In this document: positions 46,878 to 55,920 of the stretch, one piece after another | Layout of the letters: the number at the start of each line of letters is the position of its first letter | Numbering within the stretch: the first letter of the stretch is position 1 | Assembly: GCF_000016545.1 (NCBI RefSeq) | Contig: NC_009437.1 | Location: 2,123,394-2,187,393 of the forward strand | Direction: 5' to 3' | Length of the DNA: 64,000 nt | Source: Caldicellulosiruptor saccharolyticus DSM 8903 | GTDB taxonomy: Bacteria; Bacillota; Thermoanaerobacteria; Caldicellulosiruptorales; Caldicellulosiruptoraceae | Made by a program: the position numbers and the translations under genes | The notes under the pieces: model-generated | Databases searched by the model: none | The model's input: the letters and a program-made list of their open reading frames with translations, nothing else | What the model was told of the DNA's origin: nothing

Positions 46878-47503
46878 TGCAATATCATCCTTTCCAAACA
46901 ATTTACAATTCCTTCTATTTCTCTCTTTAATTTAAGACTTGCTCTGTTTATAATCAAGCGCGCACTTATATCATAGAGCTTTTCATACACCTCAAGCCCA
47001 TTTTCTCTAAGAGTTCTCCCACTTTCAACAATGTCCACTATCATATCAGAAAGCCCCAAGATAGGAGCAAGCTCCACAGAACCATTGAGCTTTATTATCT
47101 GAACATCTTCTCCAAGGACATTTTCAAAGTATTCTTTTGTTATATTAGGAAATTTTGTTGCTATTATTTTCTCCGGCTTTTTTAAAAGCTCTTCTCTCAA
47201 GCCTTTTGGACCTGCCAAAGCAATAAAGCACTTTCCAATTTTCAGGTCTAAGAGCTCATACACCTTTTTATTTACCTCAAGTAAAACATCTTTCCCTACA
47301 ATTCCCATGTCAGCAATCCCATACTCTACATATGTGGGAACATCAAAGGGCTTTACCATCAAAAATCGAAGATTACCACGTGGGTCCTCAAGTACAAGTT
47401 TCCTTGTCTCTTGAGAAATATCAATGGAAATAAGAGAAGATCTTTGAAAAAGCTCAGTTGCCTCTTCTGTCAATCTTCCCTTTGGCAATGCTATTGTTAC
47501 CAT
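46874..47503 (-). CDS. hisG: ATP phosphoribosyltransferase, short form
   Basis: First step of histidine synthesis: ATP plus PRPP to phosphoribosyl-ATP. The 209-residue short form lacks the regulatory C-terminal domain and needs HisZ, which is encoded 2 bases upstream. Motifs are ALPKGRLTEEATELF, VEYGIADMGIVGKD, ATKFPN and the PRPP loop IVDIVESGRTLRENG. Confidence 0.96.
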   Translation of the reverse strand: MVTIALPKGRLTEEATELFQRSSLISIDISQETRKLVLEDPRGNLRFLMVKPFDVPTYVEYGIADMGIVGKDVLLEVNKKVYELLDLKIGKCFIALAGPKGLREELLKKPEKIIATKFPNITKEYFENVLGEDVQIIKLNGSVELAPILGLSDMIVDIVESGRTLRENGLEVYEKLYDISARLIINRASLKLKREIEGIVNCLERMILQ

Positions 47504-47505
47504 TT

Positions 47506-48672
47506 TTAATCCTCCACATCATATCTTTTTATTCCCTCTTCATCAATATAGTAAAATTCACCTATCTTGAGTTTTTTGCTTACAGTAATAGCTTGTTGAA
47601 TATCAGTTGGATTGCTGTAAAAATAAACTTCTTTTTCAAACCTCAAAAGCTTTTCAATTGCCACCTCAAAAAATCCTTCTTTATAAAATAAAGCAGCTTT
47701 GTAGAGGTTAGATTTTGCTTCATCCTTTTTCATCATCCAATTTAAAATTCTGTCGACTCCCAGGGCAAATCCAATAGCATACAATCTCTTACCAAACGTC
47801 TCACATAAGTTATCATACCTTCCTCCATTCAAAACTGGATACCCTAATTTAGGAAGATAGCCAGAAAATATTATTCCTGTGTAATAGTTTAAATGTTTTA
47901 CCATCCCAAAGTCAATTGAGATGTACTTTTCATATCCCAGTTTACTTAGTTTATCGAATATCTCTTTTAACCTCTCTATTGCAGATTTTGAAATTTCATT
48001 CTTAGCAAACTTATAAGCATCGTCTATTTTATCCTTTTTACCATAAAGTCGAGTAAGATTTCTAAATACATCTATCACTTTCTCTGAAATTCCTTTTTTT
48101 ATTAAAAAATTCTCAATCCCAATATAATCCTTTTTGTCTACTAACTTACATAAAATTTCTGCTGAAGCGTCGTCTATTCCATAATCAGCTGCTATTCCTT
48201 TGAAGAAGTTGACCTCTCCAATATCAATTGTGAAATTGTCAACTCCAAGCTGCAAAAGACTTTCAATTGCCAAAATCAAAATTTCTAAATCTATGTAATA
48301 ACTATCCGATGTATGAAAGTTTTCAACCCCAGCTTGGTAAAACTCTCTTAAGTCTCCAGCCTCCTGTTGTAGAAATTGAAAGGCTCTTCCAAAGTAGCAG
48401 TATTTAATTGGATAAGCTTCTCCTCCATTTTTAGCTCCGATTTCTGCTACTTTTGGTGTAAACTCATTTCTCAGAGATATAATTGTTCCATCACTGTCCA
48501 TAAATTTTATTGAATTTTGACCATTTAAACTTTTTAATTTCTCATAATCTTCAAATGTAGATGGTTCTATTAGCAAGTAACCAAATTTTTTAAAAAGAGA
48601 TAATGTCTTCCGTCGTATTTCTTCTAAGAGTCTACTTGTCAGAGGATAGTAATCTACAAATTTTCTGCTCAT
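47506..48672 (-). CDS. hisZ: ATP phosphoribosyltransferase regulatory subunit
   Basis: Histidyl-tRNA synthetase paralogue of 388 aa that forms a complex with short HisG and senses histidine. The class II synthetase core is visible as LIEPSTFEDYE, LRNEFTP, YPIKYCYFGRAFQF and GGRYDNLCETFG. The C-terminal anticodon-binding domain of a true HisS is replaced by a shorter domain. It is the first gene of the operon. Confidence 0.93.
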   Translation of the reverse strand: MSRKFVDYYPLTSRLLEEIRRKTLSLFKKFGYLLIEPSTFEDYEKLKSLNGQNSIKFMDSDGTIISLRNEFTPKVAEIGAKNGGEAYPIKYCYFGRAFQFLQQEAGDLREFYQAGVENFHTSDSYYIDLEILILAIESLLQLGVDNFTIDIGEVNFFKGIAADYGIDDASAEILCKLVDKKDYIGIENFLIKKGISEKVIDVFRNLTRLYGKKDKIDDAYKFAKNEISKSAIERLKEIFDKLSKLGYEKYISIDFGMVKHLNYYTGIIFSGYLPKLGYPVLNGGRYDNLCETFGKRLYAIGFALGVDRILNWMMKKDEAKSNLYKAALFYKEGFFEVAIEKLLRFEKEVYFYSNPTDIQQAITVSKKLKIGEFYYIDEEGIKRYDVED

Positions 48673-48729
48673 TTCCCTCTTCCCTTCTTTGCTTTATCAT
48701 GATGAAGTGATGAATAGATATCATGGTAT

Positions 48730-48758
48730 ATTATATTATATAAGCTGAAAAAATGCAA
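48730..48758 (-). promoter_or_regulatory. Histidine operon promoter
   Basis: On the minus strand TTGCAT (48753-48758) and a perfect TATAAT (48730-48735) are spaced by 17 bases. The leader of about 50 bases is too short for a T-box. Confidence 0.65.
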
Positions 48759-48760
48759 CA

Positions 48761-48793
48761 AAAAAGTGGAGCTAAAAAACCCGCCCCACTTTA
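48761..48793 (-). terminator. Terminator after queT
   Basis: AAAGTGGGGC and GCTCCACTTT pair with one mismatch on the minus strand and are followed by TTTTTT. Confidence 0.82.
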
Positions 48794-48797
48794 ATGC

Positions 48798-49331
48798 TCA
48801 GATTAGTTTTTTGCCTCTGAGCTGTTTTTCTATAGCTATGAACAAGGGTAGTCCTAAAATATACGTTGCAATTGCCTCACCGGTTCCGATGGAAAGTACA
48901 GTAAATAGATATCTTAAAATAGGATTCAAGTTTTTCAACCACTCTATTTTTAAGCTGTTTATAAAGTAGTACCAAATATAGCTCGAAACCACTATAGCAT
49001 TCACAATTATCGTCGGCAATGGCAAAAATGCTCTTTTCTTAATTTTAGTTGTTATTATAGCAGCTATCAAAGTGGCCAAAGACCCAAATATAACATCATA
49101 TATTCCAGTTATGCTTATCACCATTCCATAAAGATTTGCTAAAAAGCATCCAATAAAAAGTCCAAGTGTTGCGGAAATTGGCATCAGAGCAGGAAGAAGA
49201 GTCAAAGCCTCAGAAATTCTTACTTGTATAGGTCCGTAAGATATCGCGGGTAAAAATGAGGTCAAAACAAAATAAAGTGCAGCAATCAAGGCTGCCCTTG
49301 CAATAACCTGAATATTAATTTTTTTTATCAA
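48798..49331 (-). CDS. queT: QueT-family transporter (predicted queuosine-precursor ECF S component)
   Basis: 177-residue membrane protein with about five or six hydrophobic helices. ARAALIAALYFVLTSF, YGPIQVRISEALTLLPAL and IGTGEAIATYILGLPLF fit the QueT family, S components that bind a queuosine precursor and use a shared ECF module. The TTG at 49331 has AGGAGG seven bases upstream and begins IKKINIQ; a longer ATG form from 49397 would overlap phoU. It follows phoU by 11 bases, so no preQ1 riboswitch precedes it. Confidence 0.8.
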   Translation of the reverse strand: MIKKINIQVIARAALIAALYFVLTSFLPAISYGPIQVRISEALTLLPALMPISATLGLFIGCFLANLYGMVISITGIYDVIFGSLATLIAAIITTKIKKRAFLPLPTIIVNAIVVSSYIWYYFINSLKIEWLKNLNPILRYLFTVLSIGTGEAIATYILGLPLFIAIEKQLRGKKLI

Positions 49332-49342
49332 TTTGGCTCCTC

Positions 49343-50005
49343 CTACCTTCTTTCCCAATCGTGCTTGTGCATTCCTGTTATCTTGTAAACCACCCACTCA
49401 GCTATATTTGTCGAGTGGTCTGCTATTCTCTCCAAATATTTTATAACAAGCAGAAATTGTATACACTGTGAAATAGCACTTGAATTTGTTTTCATTATCT
49501 GTTCTAATTCATCTATTAAACTCTGGTACATCTGATCTACTATGTCATCTCTTTTCACAACAGATTTTGCAAGATCTATATCAGAATTTACATAAGAGTC
49601 AAGTGCATCTTTTAACATAGAACGAGTGATATCTGCCATTTTTGGAATATCAATAAGAGGCTTTATATATGATTCTTTTGCTAATTTAATTGTTATCTGA
49701 GAAATATCTTCTGCATGGTCTGCAATTCTCTCAATGTCTGTGGCAATCCTCATAGCAGTGATTATAAGCCTCAGGTCACTTGCAAGAGGCTGCTGAGTTG
49801 CAATTACAATTGCACACTTTTTCTCTATCTCTTCAGTAAGAGTATCAATCTTGTCATCATTTTCAATAATCTTTTGAGCAAGATCAATATCTTTAGTCTT
49901 TAAGGCATGTATTGCTTTGTCAATCGCCTCCTCAGCCATTGCTCCCATCTTTAGGATATCTAAGTGTAACTCTTTTAGTTCATTTTCAAACGTTGGTCTT
50001 GTCAT
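49343..50005 (-). CDS. phoU: Phosphate uptake regulator PhoU
   Basis: 220-residue all-helical protein with two PhoU repeats; acidic metal-binding motifs such as EEAIDKAIHAL and ATDIERIADHAEDI in the first, and KYLERIADHSTNIAEW in the second. PhoU couples the Pst transporter to the PhoR kinase and keeps the Pho system off in high phosphate. It lies 27 bases after pstB. Confidence 0.95.
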   Translation of the reverse strand: MTRPTFENELKELHLDILKMGAMAEEAIDKAIHALKTKDIDLAQKIIENDDKIDTLTEEIEKKCAIVIATQQPLASDLRLIITAMRIATDIERIADHAEDISQITIKLAKESYIKPLIDIPKMADITRSMLKDALDSYVNSDIDLAKSVVKRDDIVDQMYQSLIDELEQIMKTNSSAISQCIQFLLVIKYLERIADHSTNIAEWVVYKITGMHKHDWERR

Positions 50006-50032
50006 CTTTTAAAAATCACCTCACATCTATTA

Positions 50033-50782
50033 TTATCCGAATCTACCTGTTATATAATCCTCAGTTCTCTTATCCTTTGGTGTGTTAAAAATAGTAATTG
50101 TCCTATCATATTCGATAAGTTCACCGTTAAGGAAAAATCCTGTCCAGTCAGATATTCTTGCCGCTTGTTGCATATTGTGAGTTACTATCACAATTGTATA
50201 ATTTTTCTTGAGTTCCTCTAACAGCTCTTCTATTTTTAAAGTAGAAATTGGGTCAAGTGCAGAAGTTGGTTCATCAAGTAAAATGACCTCAGGTTCCACT
50301 GCCAAAACTCTTGCAATACACAGTCTTTGTTGCTGACCTCCAGACAATGAGAATGCACTTTTTTTTAGCCTATCTTTTACCTCTTCCCAAAGGTATGCCT
50401 TTCTTAAACTGGTCTCTACAATCTCATCAAGTATCTCCTTTTTCTTAATCCCATGTATTCTTGGACCGTATGCTACATTGTCATATATACTCATTGGGAA
50501 AGGATTTGGCTTTTGAAATACCATTCCAATTTTCTTTCTGAGGCTTATAACATCAATGTCCTTATAAATATCCTTGTTTTCAAAATAGACCTTGCCTTCT
50601 ATTCTTACATTTTCAATAAGGTCATTCATGCGGTTAAGAGTTCTCAAAAAGGTAGACTTCCCACAACCAGATGGACCAATTAAAGCTGTAATGGATTTTG
50701 CATTTATCTTTATGTTTACATTTTTAAGAGCATGATTGTCACCATAATATAAATTTAAATCTTTTGTTTCTATAATAACCAT
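50033..50782 (-). CDS. pstB: Phosphate ABC transporter ATP-binding protein
   Basis: ATPase subunit of the high-affinity phosphate importer, 249 aa. Walker [10 protein letters not shown] (36-44), [20 protein letters not shown], signature [15 protein letters not shown], Walker [13 protein letters not shown] and the switch His in VIVTHNM are all present. Usually pstS, pstC and pstA precede it; here it is first in its operon, divergent from the Pit genes, so the rest of Pst must be elsewhere. Confidence 0.96.
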   Translation of the reverse strand: MVIIETKDLNLYYGDNHALKNVNIKINAKSITALIGPSGCGKSTFLRTLNRMNDLIENVRIEGKVYFENKDIYKDIDVISLRKKIGMVFQKPNPFPMSIYDNVAYGPRIHGIKKKEILDEIVETSLRKAYLWEEVKDRLKKSAFSLSGGQQQRLCIARVLAVEPEVILLDEPTSALDPISTLKIEELLEELKKNYTIVIVTHNMQQAARISDWTGFFLNGELIEYDRTITIFNTPKDKRTEDYITGRFG

Positions 50783-50827
50783 GTTAAAACAACCTCTCCC
50801 TACCCATTTTGATACTACAACTAATAG

Positions 50828-50881
50828 ATTATATACTCGTAATTTTAAATTTTTATTTAATGTATGTTAAAACTGTGTTAA
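50828..50881 (-). promoter_or_regulatory. Pho-box-like repeats and -10 upstream of pstB
   Basis: On the minus strand TTAACA-5 bases-TTAACA (50876-50881 and 50865-50870), with a weaker third unit TAAATA at 50854-50859, keeps an 11-base period as in the Bacillus PhoP box TT(A/C/T)A(C/T)A. A perfect TATAAT (50828-50833) follows without a recognisable -35, as expected for an activated promoter. Confidence 0.6.
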
Positions 50882-51004
50882 ATATTATATAATATTCTCT
50901 GTGCAATGTAAAAACTTTTTATAAGATTCTTTCCATTGAAGTATAGACGCCTTTTTTATTAAAATGGACTTTGTGACAAAACTTTAAAAAGGGGTTGTGG
51001 AACA

Positions 51005-51631
51005 ATGTGGAGTATTATTCCAAAAGAAAATCAATTTTTTGTTCTCCTAAACAATGCAATTGAAAATGCTTATCAATCGGCAGTAATGTTAAATCAACTC
51101 ATTAATAACCTTTCAAATATGAGTAAATACATTACAGAACTTGAAAAAGCCGAGAATAGAGGTGATGATATTACTCATCAGGTAATTGAACTTCTCAACA
51201 GAACTTTCATTACCCCTCTTGACAGAGAGGATTTGTTTGCAATCATAAAAGAAATTGACAACATTGTCGATGCACTTGAGACAGTGGCACACAGATTCGA
51301 AATTTACAATGTTAACCAAATAAAGCCTGAAGCTAAAATTCTTTCTGAGATGATAATTAATTGTACAAAAGAGTTAAAAAGTGTTGTGGAAAACCTAAAA
51401 GATCTGAAAAACACAAAATTAATTAAAGAAAAGATAATCGAAGTTAATAGGATTGAGGATGAGGGTGATATTGTTTACAGAAATGCAATAAAGAAATTAT
51501 TTTCAGAAAACAGGGACAAGCCAATTGAAGTCATCATTTGGAAAGAAATATTTGGCTTTTTAGAAGATACCTTAGATGCCTGTGAAGATGTTGCAAATGT
51601 AATAGAAGGAGTCGTGACAAAAAATGCATAG
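51005..51631 (+). CDS. DUF47/PhoU-like accessory protein of Pit transporter
   Basis: 208-residue all-helical protein of the PhoU-like DUF47 family. Acidic repeats such as ELEKAENRGDDITHQVIELL and FAIIKEIDNIVDALE, and RIEDEGD in the second half, resemble the metal sites of PhoU. These proteins are nearly always encoded with a Pit transporter, and here its end overlaps the pit gene by 8 bases. It presumably regulates Pit. Confidence 0.9.
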   Translation: MWSIIPKENQFFVLLNNAIENAYQSAVMLNQLINNLSNMSKYITELEKAENRGDDITHQVIELLNRTFITPLDREDLFAIIKEIDNIVDALETVAHRFEIYNVNQIKPEAKILSEMIINCTKELKSVVENLKDLKNTKLIKEKIIEVNRIEDEGDIVYRNAIKKLFSENRDKPIEVIIWKEIFGFLEDTLDACEDVANVIEGVVTKNA

Positions 51632-52622
51632 CATTCCATTAAATCTTCTTCTGATAATTATCCTGGCTTTGACGTTTGATTTTATAAATGGGTTTCATGA
51701 TACGGCAAACGCTATTGCAACATCTGTCTCAACACGTGTTTTGACACCGAGAGCTGCAATATTTATGTCAGCAGTTTTTAACTTCTTTGGCGCAATGATT
51801 AACACAGAGGTTGCAAAAACTATAGGCCATGGGATAGTGGACCCAAAGTTTGTGACAGAGTACCTTGTTCTTGCGGCTGTTATTGCAGCAATTTTGTGGG
51901 ATTTGATTACCTGGTGGTGGGGAATACCTTCCTCTTCCTCACATGCGATAATAGGCGGTCTAATTGGTGCTGCAATTGTTACTACAAAGTCACTTTCTGA
52001 TATAAACTGGATAGGATTTGTCAAAAAAATAGTACTGCCACTCATTATCTCGCCTGTGTTGGGTTTTGTTTTTGGATACTTGTTCATGATGATTCTTTAC
52101 ATAGTATTTGCTAAGGTTCATCCTAATATTGTAAATAAATATTTTTCAAAATTACAAATACTGTCTGCAATGTGGATGGCATATAGTCACGGTTCAAATG
52201 ACGCTCAAAAGTCAATGGGAATAATTACAATGGCCCTTGTGAGCGCAGGGATTTTAAATAACTTTGTTGTACCTGATTGGGTAAAATTTGCTTGCGCACT
52301 TGCAATGGCACTTGGTACTTCTTTTGGTGGCTGGAGAATAATAAAGACGATGGGTATTAAGATAATAAAGTTAGCACCCATCAATGGTTTTGCTGCAGAG
52401 ACAGGAGCAGCACTTACAATTCAGTTTGCAACACATATTGGTGCACCTGTCTCAACAACACATGTAATTTCATCTTCAATTATGGGAGTTGGGGCGTGTA
52501 AAAAATTCTCAGCAGTAAGATGGGGAATTGCAAAAAATATTGTGATTGCTTGGATTTTGACAATTCCCATGTGTAGTTTAATTGGCGGAGTAATTGCTTG
52601 GGTTATTAATCTAATTGTTTAA
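51624..52622 (+). CDS. pit: Inorganic phosphate transporter, Pit family
   Basis: Low-affinity phosphate or metal-phosphate symporter of 332 aa with about ten helices in two repeats. The duplicated signature is DFINGFHDTANAIAT in the N half and MAYSHGSNDAQKSMGI in the C half; SSSHAIIGGLIGA and ETGAALTI with PVSTTHV are also typical. It overlaps the regulator gene by 8 bases. Confidence 0.95.
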   Translation: MHSIPLNLLLIIILALTFDFINGFHDTANAIATSVSTRVLTPRAAIFMSAVFNFFGAMINTEVAKTIGHGIVDPKFVTEYLVLAAVIAAILWDLITWWWGIPSSSSHAIIGGLIGAAIVTTKSLSDINWIGFVKKIVLPLIISPVLGFVFGYLFMMILYIVFAKVHPNIVNKYFSKLQILSAMWMAYSHGSNDAQKSMGIITMALVSAGILNNFVVPDWVKFACALAMALGTSFGGWRIIKTMGIKIIKLAPINGFAAETGAALTIQFATHIGAPVSTTHVISSSIMGVGACKKFSAVRWGIAKNIVIAWILTIPMCSLIGGVIAWVINLIV

Positions 52623-52631
52623 CACATAAAC

Positions 52632-52675
52632 AAAAGGGCAACATCATAAAAAAGAATGGCAATGTTGCCCTTTTT
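52632..52675. terminator. Bidirectional terminator between pit and phoR-like gene
   Basis: The perfect 13-base inverted repeat AAAAGGGCAACAT (52632-52644) and ATGTTGCCCTTTT (52662-52674) has T runs on both strands. It touches the stop codon of the kinase gene. Confidence 0.9.
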
Positions 52676-54371
52676 ATATTACAATAGTAAATTCACTTCC
52701 TTTGCCAACCTCACTTTGCACGTAAATTTTACCATTGTAAAGTTCAACAATGTGTTTGACTATTGAAAGTCCCAAACCTGTACCTCCAAGTTTTCGCGAA
52801 CGCCCTTTATCTACTCTATAAAATCTTTCGAATATTCTTTCTATCTCATTTTGTGGAATACCAATACCTGTATCTTTCACTCTTATTGCTATTTTCTCAT
52901 CTAATCTTTCTACCTCTATAATAACCTCACCATTTTCCCTGTTGTAAACGATGGCGTTGTCTATGAGGTTTATAAAAATCTGTTTTAACCAGTCTTTATG
53001 AATCTTCATCTTAAGTTTATCATCAAGCCTAAGTTGCATTTTGATATTTTTGCTTTCAGCTTTAAATCTTAAAAGCTCAATACATTCTTCTAATACTTCT
53101 TTCACATTGACATCATCTTCGGTAACCTGGATCTTTGCATTTTCTATCTCAGACAAATACAGCAAATCATTTATCAGTCTAACAAGTCTTTCGACTTCTA
53201 CTTCAATAATGTTAAGAAATTTTCCAGCAATTTCTTTATCTTCAATTGCGCCATCCTTCAGTGTCTCCACAAACCCTTTTATAGAAGTTAAAGGGGTTTT
53301 TAGCTCATGAGAAACATTTGCAACAAAATCAGACCTGATTTTTTCGAGTTTTTTAATAAAGGTAATGTCACTTACAACAAGCAGCATTCCTTCTTTATCT
53401 TCATCATATTTCACTCTTTTTTTGGTAACTTTAAGTATTTTATTTTGACCATTAATTGTTATCTCAAATTCTTTTTCAAAGACATTTTCATCATACAGGA
53501 ATTCAAAAAGTTCATATATTCGAATGCACTCAAGTAAACTTGTGCCATTTTTAAGCTTTGTCGCAAATATCTCTTCAGCCTGTTGATTGAACATAAGTAT
53601 CCTCTTCTTGTTGTCAAAAAAAATTATTCCAAGTTCGATAGAGTTCAGCAGAGCACTAAGCCTATAGTTAAGAATATTTACCTCGTTAATCTTCTCTTCT
53701 AAAAGGTGATATAATTTCGTAAAACTAAGACTCAGCCACTTCAAATCCTCTTCTTCTTTGAGTGCAACTATATCAAATTTTTTTAGTCCATCTGTAATGA
53801 GTGAAATTAACCCCTTGAGAGGCTGATACAAAAGCGAAGATATGCCAATTGCAAGAACCATCCCAAAAACTATGCATATTAGCCCAAACTTCAATGTCTG
53901 AATCAAAGCCTTTTTCAGAATCACATCAATTTTATCAAGTAAGACAGAGACTCGAATAAATAAAGGCTTGTTGCCAATTTCTACTTTTTTTGCTGCATAG
54001 AGAAAAAAATTATTAAGCGTCTTGCTTTTTCGCATCGAGAAGCAAATCTTTCCCGGATATTTATTTGCCTCTACAATTTCTGGTCTTTTTAAATGATTTT
54101 CCATTTTATTCTTATCAGCTTCAGAATCATAAAGTACAACCCCTTTATTGTCAACAATTGTAACTCTAAAATAACTTTTTTTGTATACTTTATAAAGCAA
54201 TTTAATATCAAAGTTATTTATATATCTTTCAACTTCACTTACCATTACTTCAAGTTGCTTCCTATTTTCTTCAAGATAAATATTTTTATACACCTCATAT
54301 GAAAAAATTCCCTGTAAAAAGCTTATAATAATTATAACTAAAATAGTGTAACCAAATATCTTTGTTCTCAT
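52674..54371 (-). CDS. PhoR-like sensor histidine kinase with PAS domain
   Basis: 565 residues. Membrane segments at about 6-24 and 160-182 flank an extracellular domain, then a HAMP-like linker and a PAS domain (about 235-340, GIIFFDNKKRILMFNQQAEE). His355 is the phosphoacceptor (ANVSHELKTPLTS); the ATPase has NLIDNAIVYN, DTGIGIP and GTGLGLSIVKH. The domain order is that of PhoR/WalK-type kinases. Neighbouring pit, phoU and pstB support phosphate sensing; this is inference. It begins 3 bases after its regulator. Confidence 0.92.
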   Translation of the reverse strand: MRTKIFGYTILVIIIISFLQGIFSYEVYKNIYLEENRKQLEVMVSEVERYINNFDIKLLYKVYKKSYFRVTIVDNKGVVLYDSEADKNKMENHLKRPEIVEANKYPGKICFSMRKSKTLNNFFLYAAKKVEIGNKPLFIRVSVLLDKIDVILKKALIQTLKFGLICIVFGMVLAIGISSLLYQPLKGLISLITDGLKKFDIVALKEEEDLKWLSLSFTKLYHLLEEKINEVNILNYRLSALLNSIELGIIFFDNKKRILMFNQQAEEIFATKLKNGTSLLECIRIYELFEFLYDENVFEKEFEITINGQNKILKVTKKRVKYDEDKEGMLLVVSDITFIKKLEKIRSDFVANVSHELKTPLTSIKGFVETLKDGAIEDKEIAGKFLNIIEVEVERLVRLINDLLYLSEIENAKIQVTEDDVNVKEVLEECIELLRFKAESKNIKMQLRLDDKLKMKIHKDWLKQIFINLIDNAIVYNRENGEVIIEVERLDEKIAIRVKDTGIGIPQNEIERIFERFYRVDKGRSRKLGGTGLGLSIVKHIVELYNGKIYVQSEVGKGSEFTIVI

Positions 54372-54374
54372 TTC

Positions 54375-55073
54375 TTAGTCAGACCCTTCTCTAAATCTGT
54401 AGCCAACTCCTCTTACTGTCTCAATATACTTAGGATTCTTTTCGTCATCTTCAAGTTTTCTCCTTAAAAATCTTATATGCACATCAACTGTTCGAGAATC
54501 ACCATCAAACTCATATCCCCATACTCTTTGCAAAATGAAATCTCTGTCCAAAACTCTTCCTCTGTTTTCTATCAGCAGCTTTAAAAGCTCAAATTCCTTA
54601 AAAGAAAGACTAATTTCTTGATTTCTCTTCTTCACACTTCTTTTTGTAAAATCTACCTCAATATCACCAAATCTAATCTTTTCTTCAACCTCAGGTTTTA
54701 AATTTTCAATTCTCCTAAAAAGGGCCTTTACCCTTGCTACAAGTTCTTTTACACTAAATGGCTTTGTTATGTAGTCATCTGCTCCAAGTTCGAGACCTAA
54801 TATTCTGTCAATTTCTTCTGACTTTGCAGAAAGTAATATAACCGGAAGGTTTCTTGTTCCTTTGTTAAACCTAATCTCTTTTAAAACCTCATATCCGTCC
54901 TTATCACTCATCATTATATCAAGTATCACTAGGTCAATCTTGTTATTTTTGATAATATCCAAAGCTGTGTTGCCATTTTCAGCTTCAAAAGTATTATAGC
55001 CTTCTTTTTGAAGATTGAATTTAATTAATTCAACGATATGGGGTTCATCATCCACAATCAAAATATTTTTCAT
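54375..55073 (-). CDS. PhoB/PhoP-like response regulator
   Basis: OmpR-family regulator of 232 aa. DDE (8-10) and Asp52 (VILDIMMS) form the phosphorylation site; YITKPFSVKELVARV follows. The winged-helix domain ends SRTVDVHIRFLRRKL and GVGYRFRE. It overlaps pgeF by one base (TAATG) and precedes the kinase by 3 bases. It could be the activator of the Pho-box-like site at 50854-50881. Confidence 0.95.
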   Translation of the reverse strand: MKNILIVDDEPHIVELIKFNLQKEGYNTFEAENGNTALDIIKNNKIDLVILDIMMSDKDGYEVLKEIRFNKGTRNLPVILLSAKSEEIDRILGLELGADDYITKPFSVKELVARVKALFRRIENLKPEVEEKIRFGDIEVDFTKRSVKKRNQEISLSFKEFELLKLLIENRGRVLDRDFILQRVWGYEFDGDSRTVDVHIRFLRRKLEDDEKNPKYIETVRGVGYRFREGSD

Positions 55074-55864
55074 TATCTCACCATCCTCATGAGGGCAACC
55101 ATACTACCTAATTTCTCTGGAGTTTTAAAGTCTCTCCTGTATGAAAAAAATAAATCCTCTTTTTCATAAGTACACATATCTGACACTATAATCTGTTCTT
55201 TCTTTAATCCAGCTTCTAACAAATCCTTCTCAATAGCCTTTTTTAAATCCACATAAAATTTCACTTCATGGTGTATACAAATATCACTTCCAAACTCTTG
55301 TAAAAACGCATCATACACCTCTTTGCCTACTTCAAAATGCTCTTTACATATACTAGGACCAATTGCCACAATTAAGTTTGAAACATTGGATTTAAATTGT
55401 AAAATCAATATGTCTATAGCCCTTTTTGATATATGTTGCAAACTTCCTCTCCAACCAGAGTGAATTAAAGAAATTATTCTCTTTTCTTTATCAAAGATAT
55501 AAACCGGAATGCAGTCTGCGTGAAATGTCATAAGTGTAATTCCACTTTTTTGAGTTATAAGCCCGTCAGCTTCATTTTCTTGTTTATATTCAAAAAAATT
55601 AAATCCTTTTTCAACAACTATTATATCATTTTTATGCACCTGTTTTGCATAGTAAATATTTCTATAATCAATACTCAAATTTTTAAAAAGAATAAAGTAA
55701 TTTTTATCAATTTCTTCTTTTGAATTTGCCCATTTGTAGCTGAGGTTAAAATTATTTGAATCAATATATCTTCTTGTTGTAAAAAAAGCATTCACACCAT
55801 ATTTTTCAAATTCAGAAATCCTAAGTATTCCAAGCCCATCTATACATATCTTTTCAAACGCCAT
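55073..55864 (-). CDS. pgeF: PgeF/YfiH-LACC1 family protein (purine nucleoside phosphorylase or peptidoglycan editing factor)
   Basis: 263-residue cytoplasmic protein of the former laccase-domain (multicopper polyphenol oxidase) family. The metal-site residues are in MTFHADCIPVY and LIHSGWRGSLQ, and AIGPSICKEHFEVG is conserved. Members cleave purine nucleosides or remove wrongly built peptidoglycan precursors; the role here is not determined. It is co-transcribed with the two-component genes. Confidence 0.9.
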   Translation of the reverse strand: MAFEKICIDGLGILRISEFEKYGVNAFFTTRRYIDSNNFNLSYKWANSKEEIDKNYFILFKNLSIDYRNIYYAKQVHKNDIIVVEKGFNFFEYKQENEADGLITQKSGITLMTFHADCIPVYIFDKEKRIISLIHSGWRGSLQHISKRAIDILILQFKSNVSNLIVAIGPSICKEHFEVGKEVYDAFLQEFGSDICIHHEVKFYVDLKKAIEKDLLEAGLKKEQIIVSDMCTYEKEDLFFSYRRDFKTPEKLGSMVALMRMVR

Positions 55865-55884
55865 TTTCAGCCTCCAATATTAAA

Positions 55885-55920
55885 AACTAAAAAAATAGCA
55901 ACCTACAAAGAGGTTGCCTT
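55885..55920 (-). terminator. Terminator after the F6P aldolase-like gene
   Basis: GCAACCT (55898-55904) and AGGTTGC (55911-55917) form the core stem, flanked by A-rich and T-rich arms. A run of seven Ts follows on the minus strand. It begins right at the stop codon. Confidence 0.85.

Noticed and set aside
48673-48729. T-box leader of the histidine operon
   Set aside because: The promoter lies about 60 bases before hisZ, leaving no room, and no T-box sequence is seen.
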